From Paenibacillus sp. (lineage in GTDB: Bacteria; Bacteroidota; Bacteroidia; Bacteroidales; Muribaculaceae), in the NCBI GenBank assembly GCA_023663345.1, contig JAMPHR010000001.1, positions 614,786 through 678,785 on the forward strand: a stretch of DNA of 64,000 bases, read 5' to 3'. The notes below the pieces were generated by a model. That model was not told the origin of the DNA. It saw only the letters and a list, made by a program, of their open reading frames with translations, and made no database searches. Each line of letters opens with the position of its first letter. The stretch's first letter is position 1. This document shows positions 30,198 to 39,534 of this stretch, piece after piece. The position numbers and the translations under genes are program-made.

Positions 30198-33100
30198 GTG
30201 AGAATCGTTCTGATCATAATATTATCATTGTGTGGCATGAATGTCATGCAGGCATTCACGCCCGACATGTATGCGCCATCGTCGGTACTGAGCCGTGGAC
30301 GGTGGGTAAAACTCAGCGTGGCCGAGACCGGACTACACCGAATATCACTGTCGGACCTGAGAGCTTGGGGATTTGACGATCCGGCGAAAGTAAGGATTTA
30401 CGGATACGGAGGAGAAAGAATATCCGACATACTCTCACAAGAAAACTATATTGATGATCTGCCCCTGGTACAGAGCGAAATGACTCCCCGAGGGCTTGTG
30501 TTCTACGCGGTCGGACCGCTTACTCGCCATAACGAAACTGACGGCACCCACTATCATACCGCCAATCCCTACAGCTCCCACGGCTACTATTTCATCAGCG
30601 ACCGGGATGCGACAGAGCCACGCGCCATCCCTTCCGAAGGTCAGCCCAGACACAGCCACTCGCCGGCAACATCCTTCATGGCAAGCGTGCGCCATGAAAC
30701 CGACATGGAGAATCCTACCCAAAGCGGACACATGATGCTTGGAGAGGATTTCCGCTTCACTCCTACCAGACATTTCTCATTCGCTCTTCCCGGCCGCATC
30801 GAAGACACGCCGGTGAAAATGCGATGTGCTTTCTCGGCCAAATCAAGCGGAGGTGTGCAACTGACATTTGCCTGCAACGGAAAGACTCTCACACCATCGA
30901 CCGCAGACAAAGTCCCAGCCACTACCGATCTGGGAGCATATCTCATATCCAGGAGAGATATGGATACCCGTGGAGAAAATCTGAAACTGACCATAACAGC
31001 GGGCCCATCTGGCACAGTCACATATTCCCGCCTCGATAATATCTCGCTATGTTACGAACGCGCCATAGCCATGCCGGCTACAGGAGTGCTCAATTTCACG
31101 GCCGACAATTCATCGGTATTCCTTGCCGGAGCCACTGCCAATACAATAGTGTGGGACGTTACCGATCCGCTCAATATTATCAGGTTAAACTGTTCTGATC
31201 AGCAATCGGGCGGATTGACATGGACCAACGATTATTACGGACACCGACATTACTCAGCTTGGAACACCGACGCGACATTACCATCGCCGAGAGTTGCCGA
31301 AGTACTGCGCAATCAGGATATACATTCCCAACCTATTCCCGACATGGTGATAATATCACCGTCGCGCTTGCGCAACCAGGCTGAAAGAATAGCCTCTCTG
31401 CATAGCGAGGGACACAATGCCTTGAGGGTGTATGTGGTTACACCAGAGGAGATCGCTAATGAATTTGGAAGCGGATGCGGCGATATAAACGCCATGCGCA
31501 GGATGCTCAAGATGTTTCATGACCGTGGTACTGACGGCGACGGTCACAGACTGCAATATGCCTTGCTAATGGGTAGCGTCCATTATGATCACCGCAAACT
31601 ATCGGCCTACCGTTCCACCGGCCATCTCACCGTCCCGATATGGCAGACCGACAACAGCACCGAAGAAAACTTCTCGTTCAGCACCGATGACCTGCTGGGT
31701 ATTCTCGGCGATGACACCGGATTGCATCCCGAAGGCGAATATATGGATATTGCAGTCGGGCGCATCCCGGCTCACACCGAGAGCGAGGCACGGGTGTTTG
31801 TGGACCGTCTCATCTCCTATGTGAAGTCGCCCAAAAGCGGACAGTGGCGCAACCGCATCATGCTTGTGGCCGACGACGGCAACAATAATATCCACATGAC
31901 ACAAACGGAGGATATGGAGACCAGCCTGAGATCTTTTCCCAAGGGTCGTGAAATGACATATAATAAGGTATATGTCGATACCTATGAAAAGACTGGTGGC
32001 ATAGTGCCGCTCGCACGCGAAAAGTTCTACAATCTGCTCAACGACGGCGTAGTGTGGTGGAATTATGTAGGACATTCCTCCATCACAAGCATGAGTTCCG
32101 AAGGGTTGCTTGACCTCACTGACATCAACAACATGTATCTTCGTCATGCTCCATTCTATTACGGAGCCACATGCTCATTTGTCCATTGGGACGGAGATGA
32201 GTATTCGGGCCTGGAGATGCTGACACTCTCGGAATCGGGAGGCGTGATAGGTGGAATATCCGCCACCCGCCCTGTGTACATCACACGCAATGGAGTCCTC
32301 ACTACAGCTTTGGGAAAAGAACTGTTTGACACCGGAGCCGACGGCCTTATGAGACCTATCGGCGAGGTGTTGCGCAGATCAAAAAACCGCATAGGATCTG
32401 ATACAAACAAACTCAGATATGTACTGCTCGGTGATCCTGCAATGCGCATAGCTTTCCCCGACAATATAGCCACACTCGACAGCATAAACGGAAAGAAAAC
32501 AGTTGCTGACGACGGTGAGTCGGACCCTCTTATCATATCCGCGCTCGGCACCACTATATTGAAAGGTTCTATATTTTCAGCTGACGGTACACCCCTTGAT
32601 GATTTCAACGGATATATCGACATTACGCTCTATGACGCTGAGCGCAGTTTCACCACCCAAGGCCGGGAGAGCGACAAGACCATGATATACGAGGAACAGG
32701 GCGACCGCCTGTATGCCGGACGGGCAAAAGTGACGGGCGGAAAGTGGGAATCCACCCTCGTACTACCTCCTGAAATCACCGACAATTTCAGGAATGCCAC
32801 CCTGTCGATGTACGCGCAAAGCGAAGATGAATCCCGTAGCGCGACAGGAGCCAACAGGGATTTTTACGTCTACGGCTACGATGAGAACGCTGTGCTTGAC
32901 GAGCAGTCGCCCGTAATCGAATCCATATACCTCAACCATGAATCGTTCCGCAACGGTGATGCTGTGAACGCCTCACCTATGCTCTTCGCTAAAATAAGCG
33001 ATGACACCGGACTGAACATGTCACTCTCGGGAATCGGACATCAGATGACGGTGAGAATCGACGAGGATATCACATTCAATGACGTGTCATCATCATTCAT

Positions 33101-33578
33101 CCCGGCTACCGATGGTTCCCCTGCCGGCGAAATATCCTATCAGCTCCCTGAATTGACAGTGGGCAATCACACAGCCACCTTAAAGGTATGGGACATAGGA
33201 GGCAATTCGGCAACTTCCACCATCGACTTCTATGTCGACCCCATGCAATCTCCTAAGATATTCGATGTGTACACCGATGCCAATCCTGCTACCACCGAAG
33301 CAAACTTCTATATAGTGCATAACAGACCTGATGCAATGCTCAGCGTGAGAATTGATGTGTACAGCCTTTCGGGAAGGCTCGTGTGGAGCGAAACATCACG
33401 AGGCCGGGCCGACATGTACACCTCAATTCCTGTAAGATGGAATCTTACCGATAAAGGAGGATCCAGAATAGAACGCGGCATATACATATATCGGGCGACG
33501 GTGATCACCGAAGGGACATCCTCATCACCCTCCACCTCATCATCCTCAGCCAAACGTTTGGCAGTGGCCCCAGACTGA
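30198..33578 (+). CDS. porU: Type IX secretion system sortase PorU
   Basis: Surface sortase of 1126 residues that removes C-terminal sorting domains from T9SS cargo and joins them to lipopolysaccharide. The signal peptide (MRIVLIIILSLCGMNVMQA) precedes a long N-terminal beta-rich region (SVLSRGRWVKLSVAETGLHRI). A C25-type cysteine peptidase domain follows, with likely catalytic His626 (WWNYVGHSSI) and Cys659 (GATCSFVHWD). The region GDPAMRIAFP and a C-terminal domain with YSLSGRLVW and RGIYIYRATV follow. The start codon is GTG. It is placed at the end of the tat-luxS run. PorV, its partner, is encoded 9 kb further. Confidence 0.93.
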   Translation: MRIVLIIILSLCGMNVMQAFTPDMYAPSSVLSRGRWVKLSVAETGLHRISLSDLRAWGFDDPAKVRIYGYGGERISDILSQENYIDDLPLVQSEMTPRGLVFYAVGPLTRHNETDGTHYHTANPYSSHGYYFISDRDATEPRAIPSEGQPRHSHSPATSFMASVRHETDMENPTQSGHMMLGEDFRFTPTRHFSFALPGRIEDTPVKMRCAFSAKSSGGVQLTFACNGKTLTPSTADKVPATTDLGAYLISRRDMDTRGENLKLTITAGPSGTVTYSRLDNISLCYERAIAMPATGVLNFTADNSSVFLAGATANTIVWDVTDPLNIIRLNCSDQQSGGLTWTNDYYGHRHYSAWNTDATLPSPRVAEVLRNQDIHSQPIPDMVIISPSRLRNQAERIASLHSEGHNALRVYVVTPEEIANEFGSGCGDINAMRRMLKMFHDRGTDGDGHRLQYALLMGSVHYDHRKLSAYRSTGHLTVPIWQTDNSTEENFSFSTDDLLGILGDDTGLHPEGEYMDIAVGRIPAHTESEARVFVDRLISYVKSPKSGQWRNRIMLVADDGNNNIHMTQTEDMETSLRSFPKGREMTYNKVYVDTYEKTGGIVPLAREKFYNLLNDGVVWWNYVGHSSITSMSSEGLLDLTDINNMYLRHAPFYYGATCSFVHWDGDEYSGLEMLTLSESGGVIGGISATRPVYITRNGVLTTALGKELFDTGADGLMRPIGEVLRRSKNRIGSDTNKLRYVLLGDPAMRIAFPDNIATLDSINGKKTVADDGESDPLIISALGTTILKGSIFSADGTPLDDFNGYIDITLYDAERSFTTQGRESDKTMIYEEQGDRLYAGRAKVTGGKWESTLVLPPEITDNFRNATLSMYAQSEDESRSATGANRDFYVYGYDENAVLDEQSPVIESIYLNHESFRNGDAVNASPMLFAKISDDTGLNMSLSGIGHQMTVRIDEDITFNDVSSSFIPATDGSPAGEISYQLPELTVGNHTATLKVWDIGGNSATSTIDFYVDPMQSPKIFDVYTDANPATTEANFYIVHNRPDAMLSVRIDVYSLSGRLVWSETSRGRADMYTSIPVRWNLTDKGGSRIERGIYIYRATVITEGTSSSPSTSSSSAKRLAVAPD

Positions 33579-33685
33579 TGAGAGGTGATATTTTATCCGT
33601 TTTTCATGAACTTTTCCATTATTTAAGTATTATATATAGATGTGAACCCCATCATAGTCGTTCATTTCCTAACATATATTTATTT

Positions 33686-34219
33686 ATGAAAAAGTTGTTT
33701 TTATCATTTGCCGTATTAGCGGCCCTTGCCGCCACCTCATGCGGTACATCCCAGAAGAAAGCCGAGGATGAAGGAGCTGCAATCAAGGCAAAGATTGAAA
33801 ATTGCACAAATCCCGACAGCCTGAAAGTGTATGTAAATCAGGCCAAGGAGTATGCCGAAAAACTTGTCAAGAAAGGCGACGACAAGGCCGCTCAGGCATA
33901 TCTCGATGAAGTAGCACCCGCCATCCAGGCCAAGGATCCCTCCGCATCCGATATCTTCTCCAATCTTAAAGAGAAGGCCGACAGTGCCGTCACTGATGCA
34001 AAGAACGCAGTGGACAGCGCGGCCACCAAGACCGGCGAGGCTGTGAAAGACGCCGTAGACGCCACCAAGGAAAAGACTTCGGAAGTGGTAGAGGCTGGCA
34101 AGGACAAAGTATCGGAAGTAGGCAAGGCTGTATCCGACAAAGCCTCGGAGGTCAAGCAGAAAACTGCCGATGCCGTACAGTCGGGTGCTGACAAGGTTAA
34201 GGAAGCCTTGGGAAAATAA
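33686..34219 (+). CDS. Helical LEA-like lipoprotein
   Basis: Lipoprotein of 177 residues beginning MKKLFLSFAVLAALAATSC; the in-frame region upstream of this ATG does not look like protein. After the Cys comes a charged helix. From about residue 95 onward the protein has an 11-residue-like periodic, Ala/Lys/Asp/Glu-rich stretch (KEKADSAVTDAKNAVDSAA and following, VSDKASEVKQKTADAVQ). This composition resembles late-embryogenesis-abundant or YtxH-like stress proteins. No specific function can be assigned. It stands alone between porU and a terminator. Confidence 0.85.
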   Translation: MKKLFLSFAVLAALAATSCGTSQKKAEDEGAAIKAKIENCTNPDSLKVYVNQAKEYAEKLVKKGDDKAAQAYLDEVAPAIQAKDPSASDIFSNLKEKADSAVTDAKNAVDSAATKTGEAVKDAVDATKEKTSEVVEAGKDKVSEVGKAVSDKASEVKQKTADAVQSGADKVKEALGK

Positions 34220-34246
34220 AGTCCCCAACAACAGGCTCATGACATT

Positions 34247-34288
34247 AAAAGAAAAGGTTTCCGGCGCATACCGGGAACCTTCTCTTTT
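34247..34288. terminator. Bidirectional terminator between lipoprotein and rsh
   Basis: A long hairpin (34247-34264 with 34271-34288, six-base loop CGCATA) has an A-run on its left side and a T-run on its right side. It therefore serves the two convergent genes. Confidence 0.88.
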
Positions 34289-34311
34289 ATTCATTATCAG
34301 AAATATAGCTT

Positions 34312-36579
34312 TTATTTCAAGCGGTCGGCACGCTTGACACCATTGATCTTCAATACCTTGGAGCACAGGGCATCAACCTGAGCCGTGTCAGTCACCTTTA
34401 CATCGAGATAACATGAGAACACCTCACCCTTGGCCTCGATGTTGAGACGGCGTATATCAATATCAAGCGTGCTCGATATCATGCCGGTAAGTTCCTGAAG
34501 TATTCCATGGCGATCAATACCCTCGATGAGAATATTGGCGATAAATTCTCTCGACACATTATCCCATTTGACCGCCAGGATGCGGTCACCGTGGCCTGCT
34601 TTGAGTTTCTGGGCATGAGGACATGTGAGAGCGTGGATCTCCACACCTCCGTCGTAAGTGAGGAAGCCCATTACATCATCACCGGGAATAGGCCGGCAAC
34701 AATCGGCAAGCGAGAAATTACGTTCCGAACCGTCATCATGAAGTATATATGTCTCCTTGGGGTTGATCTTAGGCTTATCTCCATGTTCCTGGCCATCTAC
34801 AACATCTGATTTCTGATTTCCACGCTTGCGGTTGGTCTTTCCTCCGAATCCAAGCCGGAACAAACGGCTCACAAGCGATTTAGCTCCGCTCGATGTATTC
34901 ACATTCAGATAATCGTCGATCGAAGCCTCGCCTGATCCGAGCTTAAGGAACAGTTCCTCACGGGTCTGCACCTGATACCTTCCGAGTATCTTGGTTATTA
35001 CATCATTGTTGAGAATGATATTGTTATCATCAAGGAACTTTTCAAATATTTTCCGGCCCTCCTCGACAAAAGGTTGCTGCACCTTACGCAATTCCTTACG
35101 CAACCGTGTCTTGCCCTTGGCCGTCGACAGGAAGGACATCCATTCCGGCTTGGGTCCCTGCGACTGGGAGGTCAACACCTCAACCTGATCTCCTGAATTG
35201 AGTTTCTGTGACAAGGGTACAAGCTTATGATTCACCTTTCCGGCTATACAATGGTTTCCTATCTCGGAATGTAACGTATATGCGACATCAAGCACAGTGG
35301 CACCGGCCGGAAGCGTGAGCAGTTCCCCCTTGGGGGTGAACACCACGATCTCGCTTGAGAAAAGATTCAGTTTGAGCGTATCCAGAAAGTCAATAGCATT
35401 GGGATTGGGATCATCAAGAATATCCTTGATGGTGCGCAACCACACTGTGAGCTCGCTCTCTTCCTCCGACTCTCCGCCAATCTTATATTTCCAATGGGCG
35501 GCAAATCCCTTCTCGGCGATCTCATCCATCTTGCGCGATCGGATCTGCACCTCCACCCAGTTGCCGTCTGGTCCCATGAGCGTCACATGCAACGCCTGAT
35601 AACCATTGGCCTTGGGGACGGTAATCCAGTCACGTATGCGGTCGGGGTGCGGACGATACAGGTCGGTGAGAGCGGCATAGATCCTGTAGCACATCTCCTT
35701 CTCCCCTACCCCCTCAGGTGCATCAAATATAATACGCATGGCATAGAGATCATACACCTCGTCGAACGGTATATGCTTCGTCTCCATCTTGCGCCATATC
35801 GAGTACACCGATTTCACACGGGCCTTGGCCTCGTAGGTGAGCCCCATGCGGGCAAGCTGATGGTGGATGGGAGCCGCAAAATTATTGTAGACCATCTCGC
35901 GCTTCTCCTCGCTCCCCTTGAGCAACGATGCTATACGTGCATATTCGGTAGGATGCTCAAACTTGAAACTGAGATCCTCAAGCTCGGTCTTTATCCCAAA
36001 CAATCCAAGCCGATGGGCGAGCGGAGCGTATATATATAGGGTCTCACCGGCAATCTTATACTGCTTGTTAGGAGCCATCGAGCCGAGAGTGCGCATATTG
36101 TGAAGGCGGTCGGCCATCTTGATAAGCACCACCCGTATATCCTGGCTCATGGTGAGCAACAGTTTGCGGAAATTCTCGGCCTGTGCCGATGCTCGGTCAC
36201 CGAATATACCACCCGAAATCTTGGTGAGGCCGGCCACCAGTTCGGCAATTTTCTTGCCAAACTGCTGTTCGATATCCTCGACCGTGTACTCGGTATCCTC
36301 GACAACATCATGGAGCAGGGCGGCACAGATGGATGTGGATCCCAGACCGATCTCACGCGACGCGATCTTGGCAACCGCTATCGGGTGGAGGATATAAGGC
36401 TCGCCCGACCGGCGGCGCACCCCTTCATGAGCCTGACGGGCAAACTTAAACGCACGCTTGATTATATCCACCTTCTTACGGTGGTTGCTTGACACGTACC
36501 CTTGCAGGAGGTCGTCAAACTCACTATCGATGAGCTGACGTTCCTCCTCAGGTGTAAGGTTATAGGGTTTGGAATCCAT
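34312..36579 (-). CDS. Bifunctional (p)ppGpp synthetase/hydrolase, RelA/SpoT type
   Basis: Stringent-response enzyme of 755 residues. The N-terminal HD hydrolase domain has RRSGEPYILHPIAVAKI, ALLHDVVEDTEYT and KMADRLHNMRTL. The synthetase domain follows with KVRIRDWITVPKANGYQALHVTLMG-like residues (seen as RDWITVPKANGYQALHV). TGS (EIVVFTPKGELLTLPAGATVLD), helical and zinc-finger-like parts (ADCCRPIPGDDVMGFLTYDGGVEIH), and a C-terminal ACT domain complete the normal Rel order. Both catalytic halves appear intact. A bifunctional enzyme is the usual form in Bacteroidetes, sometimes beside a second paralogue. Confidence 0.95.
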   Translation of the reverse strand: MDSKPYNLTPEEERQLIDSEFDDLLQGYVSSNHRKKVDIIKRAFKFARQAHEGVRRRSGEPYILHPIAVAKIASREIGLGSTSICAALLHDVVEDTEYTVEDIEQQFGKKIAELVAGLTKISGGIFGDRASAQAENFRKLLLTMSQDIRVVLIKMADRLHNMRTLGSMAPNKQYKIAGETLYIYAPLAHRLGLFGIKTELEDLSFKFEHPTEYARIASLLKGSEEKREMVYNNFAAPIHHQLARMGLTYEAKARVKSVYSIWRKMETKHIPFDEVYDLYAMRIIFDAPEGVGEKEMCYRIYAALTDLYRPHPDRIRDWITVPKANGYQALHVTLMGPDGNWVEVQIRSRKMDEIAEKGFAAHWKYKIGGESEEESELTVWLRTIKDILDDPNPNAIDFLDTLKLNLFSSEIVVFTPKGELLTLPAGATVLDVAYTLHSEIGNHCIAGKVNHKLVPLSQKLNSGDQVEVLTSQSQGPKPEWMSFLSTAKGKTRLRKELRKVQQPFVEEGRKIFEKFLDDNNIILNNDVITKILGRYQVQTREELFLKLGSGEASIDDYLNVNTSSGAKSLVSRLFRLGFGGKTNRKRGNQKSDVVDGQEHGDKPKINPKETYILHDDGSERNFSLADCCRPIPGDDVMGFLTYDGGVEIHALTCPHAQKLKAGHGDRILAVKWDNVSREFIANILIEGIDRHGILQELTGMISSTLDIDIRRLNIEAKGEVFSCYLDVKVTDTAQVDALCSKVLKINGVKRADRLK

Positions 36580-36650
36580 GGCGAGGGTCAGAGATAAGGT
36601 AGGTTATTTTAAATAAATGAGGAGAGAAACATCATGATGCTACCGTGGCA

Positions 36651-37730
36651 TCACAGATATTTTTCATCAAAGCGTATCTTCACGTCATTGACCATCTGCT
36701 TGATGCGCTGCTCCTCCGATTTAGGACATATCAGCAACACATCGCCTGCATCGGCCACAATGTAATCCTTGAGCCCAGAGGCCACGACAAGCTTTCCGGC
36801 AGGAGTAACGAAGATGTTCCCTTCCGATTCATAGGCCACAAGCCCAGCACCCTGCGACACATTGTTATTATCATCCTTGGATGAATTGTCGTACAATGCA
36901 CTCCATGTGCCCAGGTCATTCCAACCGAAACGGGCGCTCTCCACATACACATTGTCGGCTTTCTCCATTACAGCATAATCGATGGAATTGGCCGGACAAG
37001 CCTCGAAATTCTGTTTGATGAACTCAGTCTCGTTGACCGTTCCAAACAGCCCTTCTCCCTTGTCGAAAAGCACCGTAAGATCCGAATCATACTTACGCAA
37101 GGCCTCGATTATCACTGAAGCCCTCCAAATGAATATTCCCGCGTTCCATAGAAATTCGCCCGAGTCAAGAAACACCTTGGCCAATTCGAGATTGGGTTTC
37201 TCGGTAAATGTCTTGACCTTGTTGATATCATGTGCCACAGGAGCACCCACCTGAATATAACCGTATCCGGTCTCGGGCCTCACGGGTGTGATGCCGAGCG
37301 TGAGCAACGCATCATTATTCTCGACAAACTCAAATCCGCGCTCCACACATTCACAATATGTGGCATCGCCGGTGATGAGATGATCGCTCGGAGCCACTAT
37401 CATCGAGGCCTCGGAATCAAGCGCGGCTATGTGATAGGCGGCCCACGCGATACATGGTGCCGTGTTGCGTCTGGCCGGCTCGAGAAGTATATTATGAGGG
37501 AGCAAGTCGGGGAGTTGCTCGCGTATGAGGGGGGCATATTTCTCGTTGGTGACAACTACGATATTCTCCTTCGGGACGAGGGGGAGAATACGGTCGTAGG
37601 ACATCTGCAGGAGCGACCGTCCGGTACCAAGAAAATCAATGAACTGCTTGGGACGATCCTCCCGGGAATAAGGCCAGAAACGGCTGCCTACGCCTCCACA
37701 CATTATGACACAATAGCGATGAGAATTCAT
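36651..37730 (-). CDS. Mannose-1-phosphate guanylyltransferase
   Basis: Nucleotidyltransferase of 359 residues making GDP-mannose from mannose-1-phosphate and GTP. It shows the opening YCVIMCGGVGSRFWPYSRE with DRPKQF, the signature PDLLPHNILLEPARRNTAP, and FTEKPNLELAKVFLDSGEFLWNAGIF with the sugar-binding motif. It ends shortly after the nucleotidyltransferase domain (DAGDVLLICPKSEEQRIKQM). It therefore lacks the isomerase half found in bifunctional ManC/AlgA. I chose ATG 37730 because it directly precedes the family N-terminus; a longer start adds ten residues. It feeds surface glycan or capsule synthesis. Confidence 0.93.
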   Translation of the reverse strand: MNSHRYCVIMCGGVGSRFWPYSREDRPKQFIDFLGTGRSLLQMSYDRILPLVPKENIVVVTNEKYAPLIREQLPDLLPHNILLEPARRNTAPCIAWAAYHIAALDSEASMIVAPSDHLITGDATYCECVERGFEFVENNDALLTLGITPVRPETGYGYIQVGAPVAHDINKVKTFTEKPNLELAKVFLDSGEFLWNAGIFIWRASVIIEALRKYDSDLTVLFDKGEGLFGTVNETEFIKQNFEACPANSIDYAVMEKADNVYVESARFGWNDLGTWSALYDNSSKDDNNNVSQGAGLVAYESEGNIFVTPAGKLVVASGLKDYIVADAGDVLLICPKSEEQRIKQMVNDVKIRFDEKYL

Positions 37731-37884
37731 AGTTGAAAAAGAAATTTTACGCCCGGCCACATTTCATATATGCTTACATGCTCATAGATGTTACAGCTGG
37801 CCGTGCAATGCTATTTATAAAATTTTTATGACCGCTAAGTTAATAAAAAACTCACGGTAATTCAAGTTAGATCCTTTTTTGTTT

Positions 37885-39108
37885 TTATGATTGTGAATTT
37901 TCCCGGGGTAATGAACGCGAGGAAATGAACCCGGAAATAAAACCTATCAGAAGAACGACTCCTGCCGTCACCAATACATCAACCGGAGCAAGACGGCATG
38001 GATAATAACTTATTGAAAGCTGTGACGGATCACCTCCGAGCGAGATGAGTCCGAAATGCTGTTGCATAAGGCATAGGATTATTCCTATGACCAGACCTAT
38101 GGCTCCGCCCAACAGCGCGATAAACATACCCTCGTAAAGAAATATGCGACGCAACATGCCACGCGACGCGCCCATAGCCGTGAATATGCGCAGGTTATCC
38201 TCCTTCTCAATAATAAGCATCGACATGGTCGACAGTATATTGAACGAAGCCATCATCAGCACGAAAAGCAACATTAGGAACGTGATCCATTTCTCAATCT
38301 GGATCATGCGGAACGATGATACCTGCTGGCCGAGACGATCGGCCACCACATATTCCTCGCCGAGTTCCGACACTATTTCAGCCACCACATCGCCGGGATC
38401 GTGACCGTGTGCGACTGCTATGTCAAGAGATGTTGTCTCGGTGCTGTAATCAAACAGATCACGTGCCGACTGGAGCGGTATCAGCACCAGATCCTCGTCA
38501 TATTCAGCCTGATTGGTCTGAAACACTCCGCTCACAATCAATGTGTCGGTGCGGAACGCGGCCATTGGAAACGCAGGATTGATGCGTCCCAACCGTCGGG
38601 GAGCTGTAAGGAGGAACGGCAGCTCATAGGAGGGACGCGCTCCGGTGTTCACCGCCACACCCACACTTATAAGGGCACATTCGATACCGGGGACACGGTC
38701 AATCATCTCGCCATCTATCACAAGATCGGCAATCGAGGACACCGATGAATAATCCTCATCGATACCCCTCACCCTCACCGGCATCTGCTCGCCATTGCTC
38801 ACGGCCAGAGCTTTCTGCTCGATCACACGCTTCACTCCGGCCACACCGTCGATACCGGCCACCACCCGGCACAGCGAATCGCCATTGTCCATGACGGCTC
38901 CGTAAGGAAGCGTGACCTTTATGTCAGGGTCGATAGCCGATAGCCTTTCCGACGCAAGATCGGTAAAACCGTTGAACACCGACATCACGCACACCATTGC
39001 CATGGTGGCAACAGCAATGCCCGCCATCGATATCATGGATATGATATTGACGGCGGCATGGCTTTTCTTAGCGAGCAGATAGCGTAAGGCTACGCGAAGT
39101 GCAAGCAT
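37885..39108 (-). CDS. LolC/E-type ABC transporter permease
   Basis: FtsX-like permease of 407 residues, related to the lipoprotein-releasing LolC/LolE family. The N-terminus (LRVALRYLLAKKSHAAVNIISMISMAGIAVATMAM) is a first membrane segment. A periplasmic domain of about 220 residues follows, then three closely spaced C-terminal segments (WITFLMLLFVLMMASFNILS, YEGMFIALLGGAIGLVIGI, VLVTAGVVLLIGFISGFIS). The context EKEDNLRIFTAMGAS is characteristic. No ATPase gene is next to it; a shared LolD-like ATPase must be elsewhere. It is downstream of rbfA and serS on the same strand. Confidence 0.9.
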   Translation of the reverse strand: MLALRVALRYLLAKKSHAAVNIISMISMAGIAVATMAMVCVMSVFNGFTDLASERLSAIDPDIKVTLPYGAVMDNGDSLCRVVAGIDGVAGVKRVIEQKALAVSNGEQMPVRVRGIDEDYSSVSSIADLVIDGEMIDRVPGIECALISVGVAVNTGARPSYELPFLLTAPRRLGRINPAFPMAAFRTDTLIVSGVFQTNQAEYDEDLVLIPLQSARDLFDYSTETTSLDIAVAHGHDPGDVVAEIVSELGEEYVVADRLGQQVSSFRMIQIEKWITFLMLLFVLMMASFNILSTMSMLIIEKEDNLRIFTAMGASRGMLRRIFLYEGMFIALLGGAIGLVIGIILCLMQQHFGLISLGGDPSQLSISYYPCRLAPVDVLVTAGVVLLIGFISGFISSRSLPRENSQS

Positions 39109-39150
39109 GATGGGGCTGAGATGATCTTCGACATTCAGTTGACCTGATCG

Positions 39151-39486
39151 TTATTTCCCGAGCAACTTATCGATGTTCTCGATATAGTCGAGCGAATCAT
39201 CGATATAGAAACTCAGTTCAGGACACTTTCTTAACTGGAACCTCACACGCTGCGCCAGTTCGTAACGTATAGTCTTGGCACTCGCGGTGATGCTCTCGAG
39301 CAGTTCCTGTGACTTCTCGGTAGGAAATATCGAGAGGTACACTTTGGCAATGCTCAGATCGGGCGACACGCGCACTGCGCTCACCGACACCAGCACGCCG
39401 TGGGTCTTGGCTGTCTGCTGGCGGAATATTTCGCTGAGGTCCTTCTGTAGGAGCCTTGCTATCTTGGCTTGTCGTGTTGTTTCCAT
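39151..39486 (-). CDS. rbfA: 30S ribosome-binding factor A
   Basis: Small KH-like protein of 111 residues needed for late maturation of the 16S rRNA 5' end. It opens with RQAKIARLLQKDLSEIFRQQ and has VSVSAVRVSPDLSIAKVYLSIFP and RVRFQLRKCPELSFYIDDSLDYIENIDKLL, all typical. It lies between serS and a LolC/E-type permease gene on the same strand, 42 bases upstream of the latter. Confidence 0.95.
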   Translation of the reverse strand: METTRQAKIARLLQKDLSEIFRQQTAKTHGVLVSVSAVRVSPDLSIAKVYLSIFPTEKSQELLESITASAKTIRYELAQRVRFQLRKCPELSFYIDDSLDYIENIDKLLGK

Positions 39487-39534
39487 ATTCTATTTTTATT
39501 TTGTATCTGTGGATACAACAATCGATTGATTCGA

